Below are positions 29,107 to 37,435 of a DNA stretch of 64,000 nt, piece by piece. Numbering within the stretch: position 1 is the first letter of the stretch; each line of letters opens with the position of its first letter. The DNA is from Polaribacter vadi (GTDB taxonomy: Bacteria > Bacteroidota > Bacteroidia > Flavobacteriales > Flavobacteriaceae). The notes under the pieces were generated by a model that searched no databases, was not told the origin of the DNA, and was given only the letters and a program-made list of their open reading frames with translations. The stretch is taken from positions 124,001-188,000 of the forward strand of contig NZ_JAHKQL010000034.1 in the NCBI RefSeq assembly GCF_018861005.1, read 5' to 3'. The translations under genes were made by a program, and so were the position numbers.

Positions 29107-30006
29107 TTGAAATACCCAAAAAGCATAGAGCTAGGAGATCCATCTTCTAACAATCAAAACCTAATAGATATTAAGTTAAAGATTCTTTGTTGTAGATATT
29201 GGCTATTAGAATTGTGGGATTGTCATGATATGGTTTTTCCATATTGGCGTATTTATTGGAATAAAAATGATGGTGGAGAATTAACACATGGAGAAAAAGT
29301 GTATGTTATGAATCCAGACAGTTTATATATAATTCCACCATTCACTTCTTTTTCATCTCGATTTGTAAAAAACAATATTTATTCAAAAGGTATACATGTT
29401 TCTGGGAGGCATTTAACTACGAATTATAGTGAAGAAAGCTATTTGGATAAATCTCTTGTTCATTTTTTTACACATTTTAATTTAGGACTTCCTTTCGATA
29501 ACGTATATCCAGGTATTATCGAAATAAAATTAACAGACTATTTAAAAGATAGATTACATTATATTACTGAAAGGTTAAAAATAGAAAACACCAATTTTAA
29601 GTTAACTTTTAATTTAAAGCTGCAATCGTTTATAAAAGAGGTTTTAACGAACATGGGGCCAGAATTATGGAAAGCTATAAATATAGATGATAGAGTTTTA
29701 AAAATTATTAGATATATAGAATCTAATATTACTCAGAAATTTAGCAACCCAAACCTTGCAGATCAAGTAAATATGGCTCCAAATTCTTTTGCAAGATTAT
29801 TTAAAAAGGAGATGAATATTACGCTTCATAATTTTATTCAAAATAGAAAAATTGCAAAATCTTGTGATTTCTTTGATCATTCTAATAAAACAATTGAAGA
29901 AGTTGCATTTGATTTAGGTTTTTCAGATCGATATCACTTTTCGAGGGTTTTTAAATTAGTTACAGGTTTAACACCTGCTATATATAAATCAGGGAAATAT
30001 ACTTAA
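29107..30006 (+). CDS. AraC-family transcriptional regulator of the fucose genes
   Basis: A 299-residue regulator. The start is a TTG at 29107, because an in-frame stop lies at 29086-29088 and no ATG fits. The N-terminal part (to about residue 170) is a cupin-like ligand-binding domain with VMNPDSLYIIPPFTSFSSR. The C-terminal 100 residues form two helix-turn-helix units, ending in the AraC signature IEEVAFDLGFSDRYHFSRVFKLVTGLTPAIYK. The gene is divergent from the aldolase-fucI-fucK-fbp operon with under 100 bp between starts, and upstream of aldA-fucP on its own strand, so it probably controls both. A TATTTTTG match to the -7 element is at 29074-29081. Effector identity (fucose, fuculose or lactaldehyde) is not visible. 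Confidence 0.9.
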   Translation: MKYPKSIELGDPSSNNQNLIDIKLKILCCRYWLLELWDCHDMVFPYWRIYWNKNDGGELTHGEKVYVMNPDSLYIIPPFTSFSSRFVKNNIYSKGIHVSGRHLTTNYSEESYLDKSLVHFFTHFNLGLPFDNVYPGIIEIKLTDYLKDRLHYITERLKIENTNFKLTFNLKLQSFIKEVLTNMGPELWKAINIDDRVLKIIRYIESNITQKFSNPNLADQVNMAPNSFARLFKKEMNITLHNFIQNRKIAKSCDFFDHSNKTIEEVAFDLGFSDRYHFSRVFKLVTGLTPAIYKSGKYT

Positions 30007-30261
30007 ATTTTAGTGCTTTTTTTTGTTGATGTTTTATTGGAACAAAGTACCGATGTTTAAATTGTACATAATTTTGATTATTATGGATAAACTTTTACTT
30101 TTAATATTAATTTAGTTTTGCTTGGCTATCAAAGGTTTATTGGTAGTTGTTTAGGCTTAAGTGAAGTTTACTGATTTTTAAAAAGTACACAAATCACTAG
30201 AAAATTAAATTATAATAACTGATTTATTAAAATCAATATCAAAAAATTAAATTATATCATT

Positions 30262-31701
30262 ATGAAAGAATTCGACCAGTTTATTAATGGACAATGGATA
30301 AAATCTACTTCAACAAAGGTTACAGAGGTTGTAAACCCTTGTACAGAAGAAGTTTTATCTGTTATACCAGAAGGTTCTATAGAAGATGCTAATAAAGCAT
30401 TAGATGCTGCGAAAAATGCGCAATTTGGATGGAGATCCATGACTGCTATAGAAAGAGCTGGTTACTTAAATAAAATGGCATCAGTAATTAGAGATAATAG
30501 AGTTTTTTTAGCAGAGACTTTAGCTGCTGAACAAGCTAAAGTAATTGGATTAGCGCAAGTAGAAATTGATGTTACTGCAGATTATTTTGATTATTACGCT
30601 GGTTGGGCAAGAAGAATAGAAGGAGAAATTATACAAAGTGATCGTAGAAAAGAACATATCTTTTTACACAAATCTCCTATTGGTACTGCTGTTGGTATTT
30701 TACCTTGGAACTTTCCATTTTTTGTAATGGCAAGAAAAGTAGCAGCTTCATTAATTACAGGAAACACTTGTGTAATTAAACCTAGTTGTATTGCTCCAAT
30801 TACCATTTTAGAATGGGTAAAATTAATTGATAAAATTAAATTACCTGCAGGAGTTTTAAACATGGTTTGTGGAACAGGACCAGTTGTAGGTAACGCACTT
30901 TGTAAAAGCCCAATTACAGGGATTATTAGTTTAACAGGTAGTGTTATGGCCGGACAAAAAGTTATGGAAGCTGCTGCAGAAAATATAGCAAAAGTTTCTT
31001 TAGAATTAGGTGGTAAAGCACCTGCTATTGTTTGTGCAGATGCTAATTTAGAATTGGCTGTTAATGCTGTTGTTAACTCTAGAGTTATATATAGTGGACA
31101 GGTTTGTAATTGTGCAGAAAGAGTTTATGTAGAAGATAAAATCCATGATCAATTTATGGAGATGGTTACTGAAAAAATGAATAATCTAAATGTGCAAGAT
31201 GCATTTTCTAAAGATAATCCAGATTTAAGTGCTTTGGTTTCAAAAGCACAAATGGATAAAGTTGCAGAAATGGTAGAATTTGCTAAAAAAGAAGGAGCAG
31301 AAGTTTTAGTAGGTGGTACTAAATCTAATCAATTTGATAAAGGTTATTTTTATCAACCAACTTTATTAACCAACGTGACTCAAGATATGAAAATAATGAA
31401 AGACGAGATTTTTGGACCTGTTTTACCAGTGATGAAATTCGGTTCATTAGATGAGGCTATTGCTTTGGCTAATGATTGTGAATATGGTTTAACATCATCA
31501 ATCTTTTCAGAAAACTTTAATAAAGTGATGCATGCTGCAGATCAATTAGAATTTGGTGAAACATATATCAATAGAGAACATTTTGAAGCAATTCAAGGTT
31601 TCCATGCAGGTTGGAAAAAATCTGGACTTGGTGGAGCAGATGGTAAACATGGTATGCAAGAGTATTTACAGACTAAAGTTGTTTACGCTCAATACAGATA
31701 G
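30262..31701 (+). CDS. aldA: Lactaldehyde dehydrogenase (AldA-like aldehyde dehydrogenase)
   Basis: A 479-residue NAD-dependent aldehyde dehydrogenase, the same length as E. coli AldA. Motifs are VGILPWNFPFFVMARK and VIKPSCIAPIT (cofactor binding), LSLTGS-type region ISLTGSVMAGQ, the catalytic Glu in SLELGGKAPAIV and the nucleophile in SGQVCNCAERV (Cys282 by the GQxC rule), a pattern shared with AldA. It should oxidise L-lactaldehyde, released by the aldolase, to L-lactate. A TAGTTTTG box at 30113-30120 resembles a -7 promoter element with a leader of about 135 nt. A strong terminator hairpin follows the stop, so downstream fucP may be transcribed only partly with it. Confidence 0.92.
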   Translation: MKEFDQFINGQWIKSTSTKVTEVVNPCTEEVLSVIPEGSIEDANKALDAAKNAQFGWRSMTAIERAGYLNKMASVIRDNRVFLAETLAAEQAKVIGLAQVEIDVTADYFDYYAGWARRIEGEIIQSDRRKEHIFLHKSPIGTAVGILPWNFPFFVMARKVAASLITGNTCVIKPSCIAPITILEWVKLIDKIKLPAGVLNMVCGTGPVVGNALCKSPITGIISLTGSVMAGQKVMEAAAENIAKVSLELGGKAPAIVCADANLELAVNAVVNSRVIYSGQVCNCAERVYVEDKIHDQFMEMVTEKMNNLNVQDAFSKDNPDLSALVSKAQMDKVAEMVEFAKKEGAEVLVGGTKSNQFDKGYFYQPTLLTNVTQDMKIMKDEIFGPVLPVMKFGSLDEAIALANDCEYGLTSSIFSENFNKVMHAADQLEFGETYINREHFEAIQGFHAGWKKSGLGGADGKHGMQEYLQTKVVYAQYR

Positions 31702-31712
31702 AAAGAAAAAGT

Positions 31713-31745
31713 AATAAAAGTGTAATTAATAATTACACTTTTATT
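31713..31745 (+). terminator. Intrinsic terminator-like hairpin after aldA
   Basis: Fifteen perfect base pairs (31713-31727 with 31731-31745) around a 3-nt loop, followed by a short T-rich stretch. It lies 12 bp after the aldA stop and 34 bp before the fucP start, so it could attenuate read-through into fucP. The strand could also be read in reverse since the stem is symmetric. Confidence 0.65.
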
Positions 31746-31778
31746 TTAACTTATAAACTTAAAAAAATAACTATTTCC

Positions 31779-33077
31779 ATGTCAGATCCGAAAAAAATAC
31801 CAGTAGTATCCAAAGAAATGCTAGTTCCATTTATAATAATTACTTCCTTATTTGCACTTTGGGGTTTTGCTAATGATATTACAAATCCAATGGTTGCAGC
31901 ATTTGGTACAGTTATGGAAATATCTACAGCAAAAGCAGCTTTAGTACAACTAGCTTTTTATGGAGGATATGCAACAATGGCAATTCCTGCAGCTTTGTTT
32001 GTTAGGAAATTTAGCTACAAAAAAGGTATTTTATTAGGATTAACCTTATATGCTGTTGGAGCATTATTGTTTTTTCCTGCAGCAAAATTTGAAGTATTTG
32101 GATTCTTTTTAGGGTCTTTATATATTTTAACTTTCGGTTTGGCTTTTTTAGAAACCACAGCAAACCCATATATTTTATCAATGGGAGATGAAAGAACAGC
32201 TACAAGACGTTTAAATCTTGCACAAGCATTTAATCCTATTGGTTCTCTTTTTGGAATGTTTGTGGCATCAAAATTTATTTTAGTAGCTTTAGATTCTGAT
32301 AAAAGAAATGAAGCTGGTGAACTAATTTTCAGTACTCTTGATGAAGCTCAAAAAGCAATTATTAGAACTAGTGATTTAGCAATTATTAGAAATCCGTATG
32401 TAATTCTTGGTTTTGTTGTTATTGCAATGCTTATTTTAATAGCAGTAACTAAAATGCCAAAAAGGAATAAGTCAGCAACTTATTCAAGTGCATCTTCATC
32501 ATTTTCTAGGCTATTTAAAAACGGAAAGTATAAAGAAGGAGTATTGGCTCAATTGTTTTACGTTGCTGCACAAATTATGTGTTGGACGTTCATTATTCAA
32601 TATGCTGGTAATTTAGGAATAGCCAAAGCAGATGCTCAAAACTATAATATTATAGCAATGACTATCTTTTTATGTAGCAGATTTATAAGTACCTTTTTAA
32701 TGAAGTATATAAATTCCAAAAAATTACTTATGATTTTTGCACTTTGTGCAATGGTTACTGTTTCTGGAGTTATACTAATTGAAGGTATTATAGGGCTGTA
32801 TTTACTTGTTGCTACTTCTGCTTTTATGTCATTGATGTTTCCAACAATTTATGGAATAGCTTTAGATGGTTTACAAGAAGATGATAGAGCTTTAGGTGCT
32901 GCTGGATTGGTTATGGCAATTGTTGGAGGAGCATTAATGCCAATTTTACAAGGAACAATGATAGATATGGAGAAAATAGGTCCTTTTTCTGGCGTAAACT
33001 TTTCTTTTATCTTACCTTTTATTTGTTTCTGTGTAATTGCAGTTTATGGCTATAGAACTTTAAAAATTTATAAATAA
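31779..33077 (+). CDS. fucP: L-fucose:proton symporter
   Basis: A 432-residue MFS transporter of the FucP family (FHS subfamily). Recognisable parts are FALWGFANDITNPMVAAFG in helix 1, QLAFYGGYATMAIPAALFVRKFSYKKGI, LAFLETTANPYILSMGD, RRLNLAQAFNPIGSLFG and the C-terminal FPTIYGIALDGL. The E. coli protein has the same FLETTANPY and NLAQAFNP blocks. It imports L-fucose through the inner membrane with a proton. It is placed between lactaldehyde dehydrogenase and lactate dehydrogenase, 30 bp before the latter, and supports fucose rather than rhamnose as the main sugar of this region. Confidence 0.93.
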   Translation: MSDPKKIPVVSKEMLVPFIIITSLFALWGFANDITNPMVAAFGTVMEISTAKAALVQLAFYGGYATMAIPAALFVRKFSYKKGILLGLTLYAVGALLFFPAAKFEVFGFFLGSLYILTFGLAFLETTANPYILSMGDERTATRRLNLAQAFNPIGSLFGMFVASKFILVALDSDKRNEAGELIFSTLDEAQKAIIRTSDLAIIRNPYVILGFVVIAMLILIAVTKMPKRNKSATYSSASSSFSRLFKNGKYKEGVLAQLFYVAAQIMCWTFIIQYAGNLGIAKADAQNYNIIAMTIFLCSRFISTFLMKYINSKKLLMIFALCAMVTVSGVILIEGIIGLYLLVATSAFMSLMFPTIYGIALDGLQEDDRALGAAGLVMAIVGGALMPILQGTMIDMEKIGPFSGVNFSFILPFICFCVIAVYGYRTLKIYK

Positions 33078-33107
33078 AAATCAACCAACGTTAAATTTAA
33101 ATATAAA

Positions 33108-34256
33108 ATGGCATTAAATTTTAATACCAAATACCCATCTATAGATGATCTAAGGAAAAAAGCACAAAAAAAAATACCAAAATTTGCTTTTGAATATTTA
33201 GATGGTGGTTGTAATGAAGATGTTAATCTGCACAGAAATACATCAGAATTAAGAGATGTACAATTGGTACCTCAATACTTAAGAAAATTTAATGGAGCTA
33301 ACCAAAAAACTAAATTATTTGGCATTGAGTATGATGCGCCTTTTGGAATTGCTCCAGTAGGATTACAAGGTTTAATGTGGCCAAATTCTCCAGAAATTCT
33401 GGCAAAAGCTGCTTTTGAACAAAATATTCCTTTTATTTTAAGTACAGTTACTACTACTAGTATAGAACGTGCAAGTGAAATAACTGAAGGGAAAGCTTGG
33501 TTTCAATTGTATCATCCAGCTGAAGATAGTTTAAGAGATGATATTTTAAAGAGAGCTGAAGCTGCAGAGTGCCCTGTTTTAGTTATTTTATGTGATGTGC
33601 CAAGTTTTGGATTTAGACCAAGAGATATCAGAAATGGATTGGCAATGCCTCCAAAAATGAACCTAACTAATATTTTACAAGCTTTTGGAAGACCTCATTG
33701 GAGTTTACAAACTTTAAAACATGGAATCCCAAATTTTGCGAATTTACTACCATATATGCCTAAAAATTTAGATTTAAAACAATTAGGTAAATTTATGGAT
33801 CAAACTTTTTCTGGAAGGTTAGATGAAGAAAAAATTAAACCAATTCGTGAAATGTGGAAAGGTAAAATTGTTTTAAAAGGTGTTGCATGTCATCAAGATG
33901 CAGAAAAAGCAATACGTTTAGGTTTAGATGGAATAATTGTTTCTAATCATGGAGGAAGACAATTAGATGCAGGAGAATCATCAATTAAACCATTAACTTC
34001 TATTGCAGAAAAATATGGTGACCAAATAGAAGTAATGATGGATAGTGGAATTCGTTCTGGACCAGATGTTGCTAGAGCATTAGCAAGTGGAGCGAAATTT
34101 ACATTTATGGGAAGATCTTTTATGTATGGAGCTGCTGCTCTTGGTAAAAAAGGTGGAGATCATACCATATCTCTTTTAAAAACAGAATTACAGCAAGTTA
34201 TGGAGCAATTATGTTGTGAGAGAGTTGAAGATTTACCTAAACATTTATTGAAATAA
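33108..34256 (+). CDS. lldD: FMN-dependent L-lactate dehydrogenase (LldD-type alpha-hydroxyacid oxidase)
   Basis: A 382-residue FMN-dependent alpha-hydroxy-acid dehydrogenase. The signature SNHGGRQLD contains the catalytic His281 and following Arg. PFGIAPVGLQGLMWP, the flavin-binding strand VLKGVACHQDAEKAI and the C-terminal MMDSGIRSGPDVARALASGA are also visible. It oxidises L-lactate to pyruvate, usually feeding the quinone pool from the inner face of the membrane. In this operon it takes the lactate made by aldA, so the full path fucose to pyruvate is encoded within 11 kb. It follows fucP by 30 bp and precedes the fusion protein gene by 6 bp. Mandelate or glycolate activity cannot be excluded, but context favours lactate. 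Confidence 0.9.
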   Translation: MALNFNTKYPSIDDLRKKAQKKIPKFAFEYLDGGCNEDVNLHRNTSELRDVQLVPQYLRKFNGANQKTKLFGIEYDAPFGIAPVGLQGLMWPNSPEILAKAAFEQNIPFILSTVTTTSIERASEITEGKAWFQLYHPAEDSLRDDILKRAEAAECPVLVILCDVPSFGFRPRDIRNGLAMPPKMNLTNILQAFGRPHWSLQTLKHGIPNFANLLPYMPKNLDLKQLGKFMDQTFSGRLDEEKIKPIREMWKGKIVLKGVACHQDAEKAIRLGLDGIIVSNHGGRQLDAGESSIKPLTSIAEKYGDQIEVMMDSGIRSGPDVARALASGAKFTFMGRSFMYGAAALGKKGGDHTISLLKTELQQVMEQLCCERVEDLPKHLLK

Positions 34257-34262
34257 GTAAAA

Positions 34263-35414
34263 ATGAAAAAGAAAGTATTTGTTTCTGGTTGTTTTGATAT
34301 GCTTCATAGTGGTCATATCGCATTTTTCAAAGAAGCATCTAAATATGGAGATTTGTATGTAGGTATTGGTTCTGACAGCACAATTTCAGAATTGAAAGGA
34401 AGACAAACTATAAATTCTGAGCAAGAGAGAATTTATATGATTAATGCCATAAAGCATGTAAAACAGGCATTCGTAAATTCAGGTTCTGGGATTTTAGATT
34501 TTAAAGAAGATCTTATAAAATTAAAACCAGATTTTTTTGTTGTTAATGAAGATGGCTATTCTCCGAAGAAAGAAGAATTGTGTCAGGAATTAAATATTGA
34601 ATTAAAAAAGTTAAAGAGAATTCCAGATACTGGTCTTCCTGAACGATCAACAACAGCTATAAGAACTGGTGGAAATTGTACTTTACCATATAGAATTGAT
34701 TTAGGAGGAACTTGGATAGATCAACCATATGTTTCTAAATACCATCCAGGTTGGGCTATTACTGTTTCTTTAGAGCCAATAGTAGAATATAATGAACGAT
34801 GTGGAATGTCTACATCAACCAGAAATGCTGCAAAAAAAATATGGCCTTATTATTTGCCTTTAGAAAAGCCAGAAAAACTTGCTGAAATACTTTTTAAATT
34901 TGAAAATACACCAGGTTCTACAATGATATCTGGAGCACAAGATGCTATTGGTATTTGTATGCCTGGATTAACAAGGCATTATTATAATGATGGATTTTGG
35001 CCTACAAAATTTGAATCTATTCAAGATGAAACCACATTAAAATGGTTAGAAGAACATATTTCTATGGTTCTTTTATGGCCTAGAGAAAAAGGATTAGATT
35101 TACTATCTGACACTTTTATCAATGAGGAAAATGTAAAATCTCTTACAACTGCAGCTGATAATGTTTGGAATTCTATAAAAGAGAAGGACTTAGAAGGGTT
35201 TGCTGATAGCTTTTTAAAATCCTTTAATGCTCAAGTTAAAATGTTTCCATCAATGGTTAATGATAGAATTTTAAATGAAATTGATAAATATAAAGAAAAA
35301 GCCCTTGCTTGGAAATTAGCAGGTGCTGGAGGTGCTGGATATCTAATTTTAGTTTCAGAAAAACCTATTGAAGGCGCTATGAGAATTAAAATAAGAAGAA
35401 AAGAAATGCTGTAA
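34263..35414 (+). CDS. Cytidylyltransferase-like and GHMP-kinase-like fusion protein
   Basis: A 383-residue two-domain protein. Residues 1-139 form a nucleotidyltransferase of the glycerol-3-phosphate cytidylyltransferase type, with GCFDMLHSGHIAFF (HxGH), GDLYVGIGSD and a terminal RSTTAIR motif. Residues 140-383 resemble a GHMP kinase, with motif 1 PYRIDLGGTWIDQP and motif 3 KLAGAGGAGYLIL. The usual GLGSSA motif 2 is replaced by TPGSTMISGAQDAIG. The layout recalls fucokinase/GDP-fucose pyrophosphorylase enzymes, but the nucleotidyltransferase domain is a different, smaller type. It ends the aldA-fucP-lldD operon, 6 bp after lldD. A role in activating fucose or a fucose intermediate is inference; the reaction is unknown. 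Confidence 0.75.
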   Translation: MKKKVFVSGCFDMLHSGHIAFFKEASKYGDLYVGIGSDSTISELKGRQTINSEQERIYMINAIKHVKQAFVNSGSGILDFKEDLIKLKPDFFVVNEDGYSPKKEELCQELNIELKKLKRIPDTGLPERSTTAIRTGGNCTLPYRIDLGGTWIDQPYVSKYHPGWAITVSLEPIVEYNERCGMSTSTRNAAKKIWPYYLPLEKPEKLAEILFKFENTPGSTMISGAQDAIGICMPGLTRHYYNDGFWPTKFESIQDETTLKWLEEHISMVLLWPREKGLDLLSDTFINEENVKSLTTAADNVWNSIKEKDLEGFADSFLKSFNAQVKMFPSMVNDRILNEIDKYKEKALAWKLAGAGGAGYLILVSEKPIEGAMRIKIRRKEML

Positions 35415-35869
35415 CAGAATATTACAATCTATTTTAAATAAAGTATGTTTTATATTGTTATAAGTTGATCTTTTTCGAAATTATTTTACTATTCTGATGA
35501 GTTTTTTGTTGTTTAACTATTTTTCTTTTCTAGTTAAACCTGTTTTGTTAATATTTTTTGGAAATATCTACACCTGTAATGAGTTCAATATTTGCAAAAA
35601 CTCTTTTTTTAAACTCAAGTTCTTTCTAATATTATGTTCTTTTAGTTTTTTAATTTCATCTAGTTTAATTATACCCTTTTATTGTTGCTCTAAGGTTCAA
35701 TACCTTCAAATCCAGTAGCGTATTATTCTCATATTTTTTACTTGTAAAGTTTGTTAAGATAAGACCGTTTTAAATTTGATAACAACCAATTATTGGAGAT
35801 CTAAAGTTGCTTTTAGGTAAGTTTTTTCACTAGTATGCATTTTGTGTTTTCATAAGTCACTGTAATTTA
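35415..35869. other. Gene-free stretch after the fucose operon
   Basis: About 450 bp of AT-rich sequence with no credible gene. The only open frame of note on the plus strand (35497-35718) reads as a low-complexity Phe/Leu/Ser-rich chain typical of random AT-rich DNA. On the minus strand, broken frames with some protein-like character occur, but no family is recognisable. It may be the decayed 5' region of the LacI pseudogene or older debris. Confidence 0.4.
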
Positions 35870-36512
35870 TTTTTAGTCAACCTATTTCAGGAAATTCATT
35901 CTTTAGCAAATGGTACTGCTGATTATAAACATATATCTGAAGTATTAAATCAAGAAACACCTATAGTAATGTTTGATAAAATAGCTAAAGTTATAATTGA
36001 CTATAGAAAGGCAGCTTAAAAAGCAACACAATATTTAATAGAAATTGGTTGTAAAAGAATTGCACATTTTAGAGGGCCATTATTACCTAAAAATTCAATT
36101 GAATGTTTTTTAGGTTACAACAGCCTTTAAATGATAATAATATAATTTATGACCCCAATTTGGTATACCTCTTAAATAATATGAGTTTTGAAGAAGGAAA
36201 ATTTTAAGCTAATAAACTTTTAAAAATCATACCAGCGTTGATGGAATATTTATTAATACAGATTTAGTAGCCATTGGCTCCATATCAGAATTTAATAATC
36301 AAGGCATAAAAGTACCAGAACAAATAAATGTAATTGGTTTATGGCTTCTGTAATTTCTCCATCTTTAACCACTATAAATCAACCTGGATTTGAAATGGGT
36401 AAAAAGGCTTTTAAATTACTCTATAAAGAAATTAAAGCAAAAAAATACATATGCTCATAAATAAGTGGTTTTAGATACAGATTTAGTTTTTAGAAATTCA
36501 ACAAGAAAGTAA
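35870..36512 (+). pseudogene. LacI-family regulator, degraded remnant
   Basis: Pieces of a LacI/GalR ligand-binding domain can be read in order through all three plus frames with several stops and shifts. They include HISEVLNQETPIVMFDKIAKV, then KATQYLIEIGCKRIAHFRGP, TDLVAIGSISEFNNQGIKVPEQINVIG, SPSLTTINQPGFEMGKKAFKLL and a terminal VVLDTDLVFRNSTRK followed by TAA at 36510-36512. These correspond to the standard order of the family from mid-domain to the C terminus. The DNA-binding N terminus is not recognisable. At least three frame changes plus nonsense codons make function impossible. It lies between the fucose operon and the ECF sigma gene, and its former target is unknown. Confidence 0.8.
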
Positions 36513-36769
36513 AAATTAAGTTTTTGTTTTTTTGGGAGGTAAGTATCTACCCAAATTATTACTTTTTAAATAGTAATATAATTTAAAAACGGTATAGCAA
36601 CACGACTTCGAAAATTACAATTAAATAGCTTATTATTTTTATTAAATTAACAATAATGTTAAATTAATGTAATATTCAAAATTATATAATTACCTGACAA
36701 CGTATCTAGGACATTTTTGTATGTTAGCATTAAATAAATTTAAAGATAACTTTAAATTAAACTTTAAAA

Positions 36770-37336
36770 ATGAGTTTTAAAAAAACCTCTAATTTAGATA
36801 CACAAGAAGATTTATGGAAGTTATTTTTGAAAGGTGATATGATTGCTTTTCGTAAAATTTATAATTTTCATTATCAAATGATGTATAATTTTGGTCTTAG
36901 ATATATTGATTCTAATGAGGTTACAGATTGTGTTCATGATACTTTTTTAAATATTATTCATTATAAAGATTCTATATCAGAAATTACTAATGTTAAAGCT
37001 TATTTATTTAAAAGTTTAAGAAATCAAATTTATAAAGTAAAGAAATCTAAAAAAATAGAATTTGATCTTATAGATGGCACAGTTGCTTATCAAGAAGATG
37101 ATACAGATAAAGAAAAGGTTTTGAACGAATTAAAATTACTTATAGAAAAATTAAGTCCGAGAGAAAAGGAATTAATTTATTTAAAATATTTTCAAGGCTT
37201 TAATAATTTTGAAATATCAGAATTATTAGATGTTAAATATCAGACTGTTAGAAATGTTTTGGCAGGAGCTATTAAAAAATTAAGAAAATTAGGAAGTAAT
37301 TTTATAGAAATTTTGTTTTTTTTATTGTCAAAATAA
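36770..37336 (+). CDS. ECF-type RNA polymerase sigma factor
   Basis: A 188-residue sigma-70 family ECF factor. Region 2 spans about residues 22-95, with DMIAFRKIYNFHYQMMYNFGLRYI and the -10 recognition helix area CVHDTFLNII. Region 4 spans about 125-175, with LSPREKELIYLKYFQGFNNFEISELLDVKYQTVRNVLAGAIKKLR as the -35 binding helix-turn-helix. It pairs with the FecR gene 2.85 kb downstream and the STN-containing SusC after it, forming a standard surface-signalling circuit. The M14 peptidase gene between sigma factor and anti-sigma factor is unusual. It probably directs the promoters marked by the shared motif at 37351 and 40122 (inference). Confidence 0.93.
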   Translation: MSFKKTSNLDTQEDLWKLFLKGDMIAFRKIYNFHYQMMYNFGLRYIDSNEVTDCVHDTFLNIIHYKDSISEITNVKAYLFKSLRNQIYKVKKSKKIEFDLIDGTVAYQEDDTDKEKVLNELKLLIEKLSPREKELIYLKYFQGFNNFEISELLDVKYQTVRNVLAGAIKKLRKLGSNFIEILFFLLSK

Positions 37337-37350
37337 TTTTCTTTAAAATT

Positions 37351-37371
37351 AACATATTTCATATAGTACAA
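37351..37371 (+). promoter_or_regulatory. Candidate ECF-sigma promoter, copy 1
   Basis: AACA followed 7 nt later by TATAGTACAA, located 64 bp before the M14 peptidase start. It is identical at 18 of 21 positions, with the same spacing, to a second copy at 40122-40142 in front of fecR. An AAC-containing upstream box is typical of ECF promoters, while the separation here is shorter than in classic examples, so the -35/-10 assignment is tentative. Confidence 0.5.
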
Positions 37372-37435
37372 TTTAAATTTAGTTTGCTCTTAAAAACAAT
37401 AACCAAGGTTTTTAAATATAAAGACAAACTTCTTA

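Noticed and set aside
35497..35718. Open reading frame of 73 residues after the fucose operon
   Set aside because: Composition is almost entirely Phe, Leu, Ser, Ile and Cys with no domain, as expected for random AT-rich DNA; it has no operon context.
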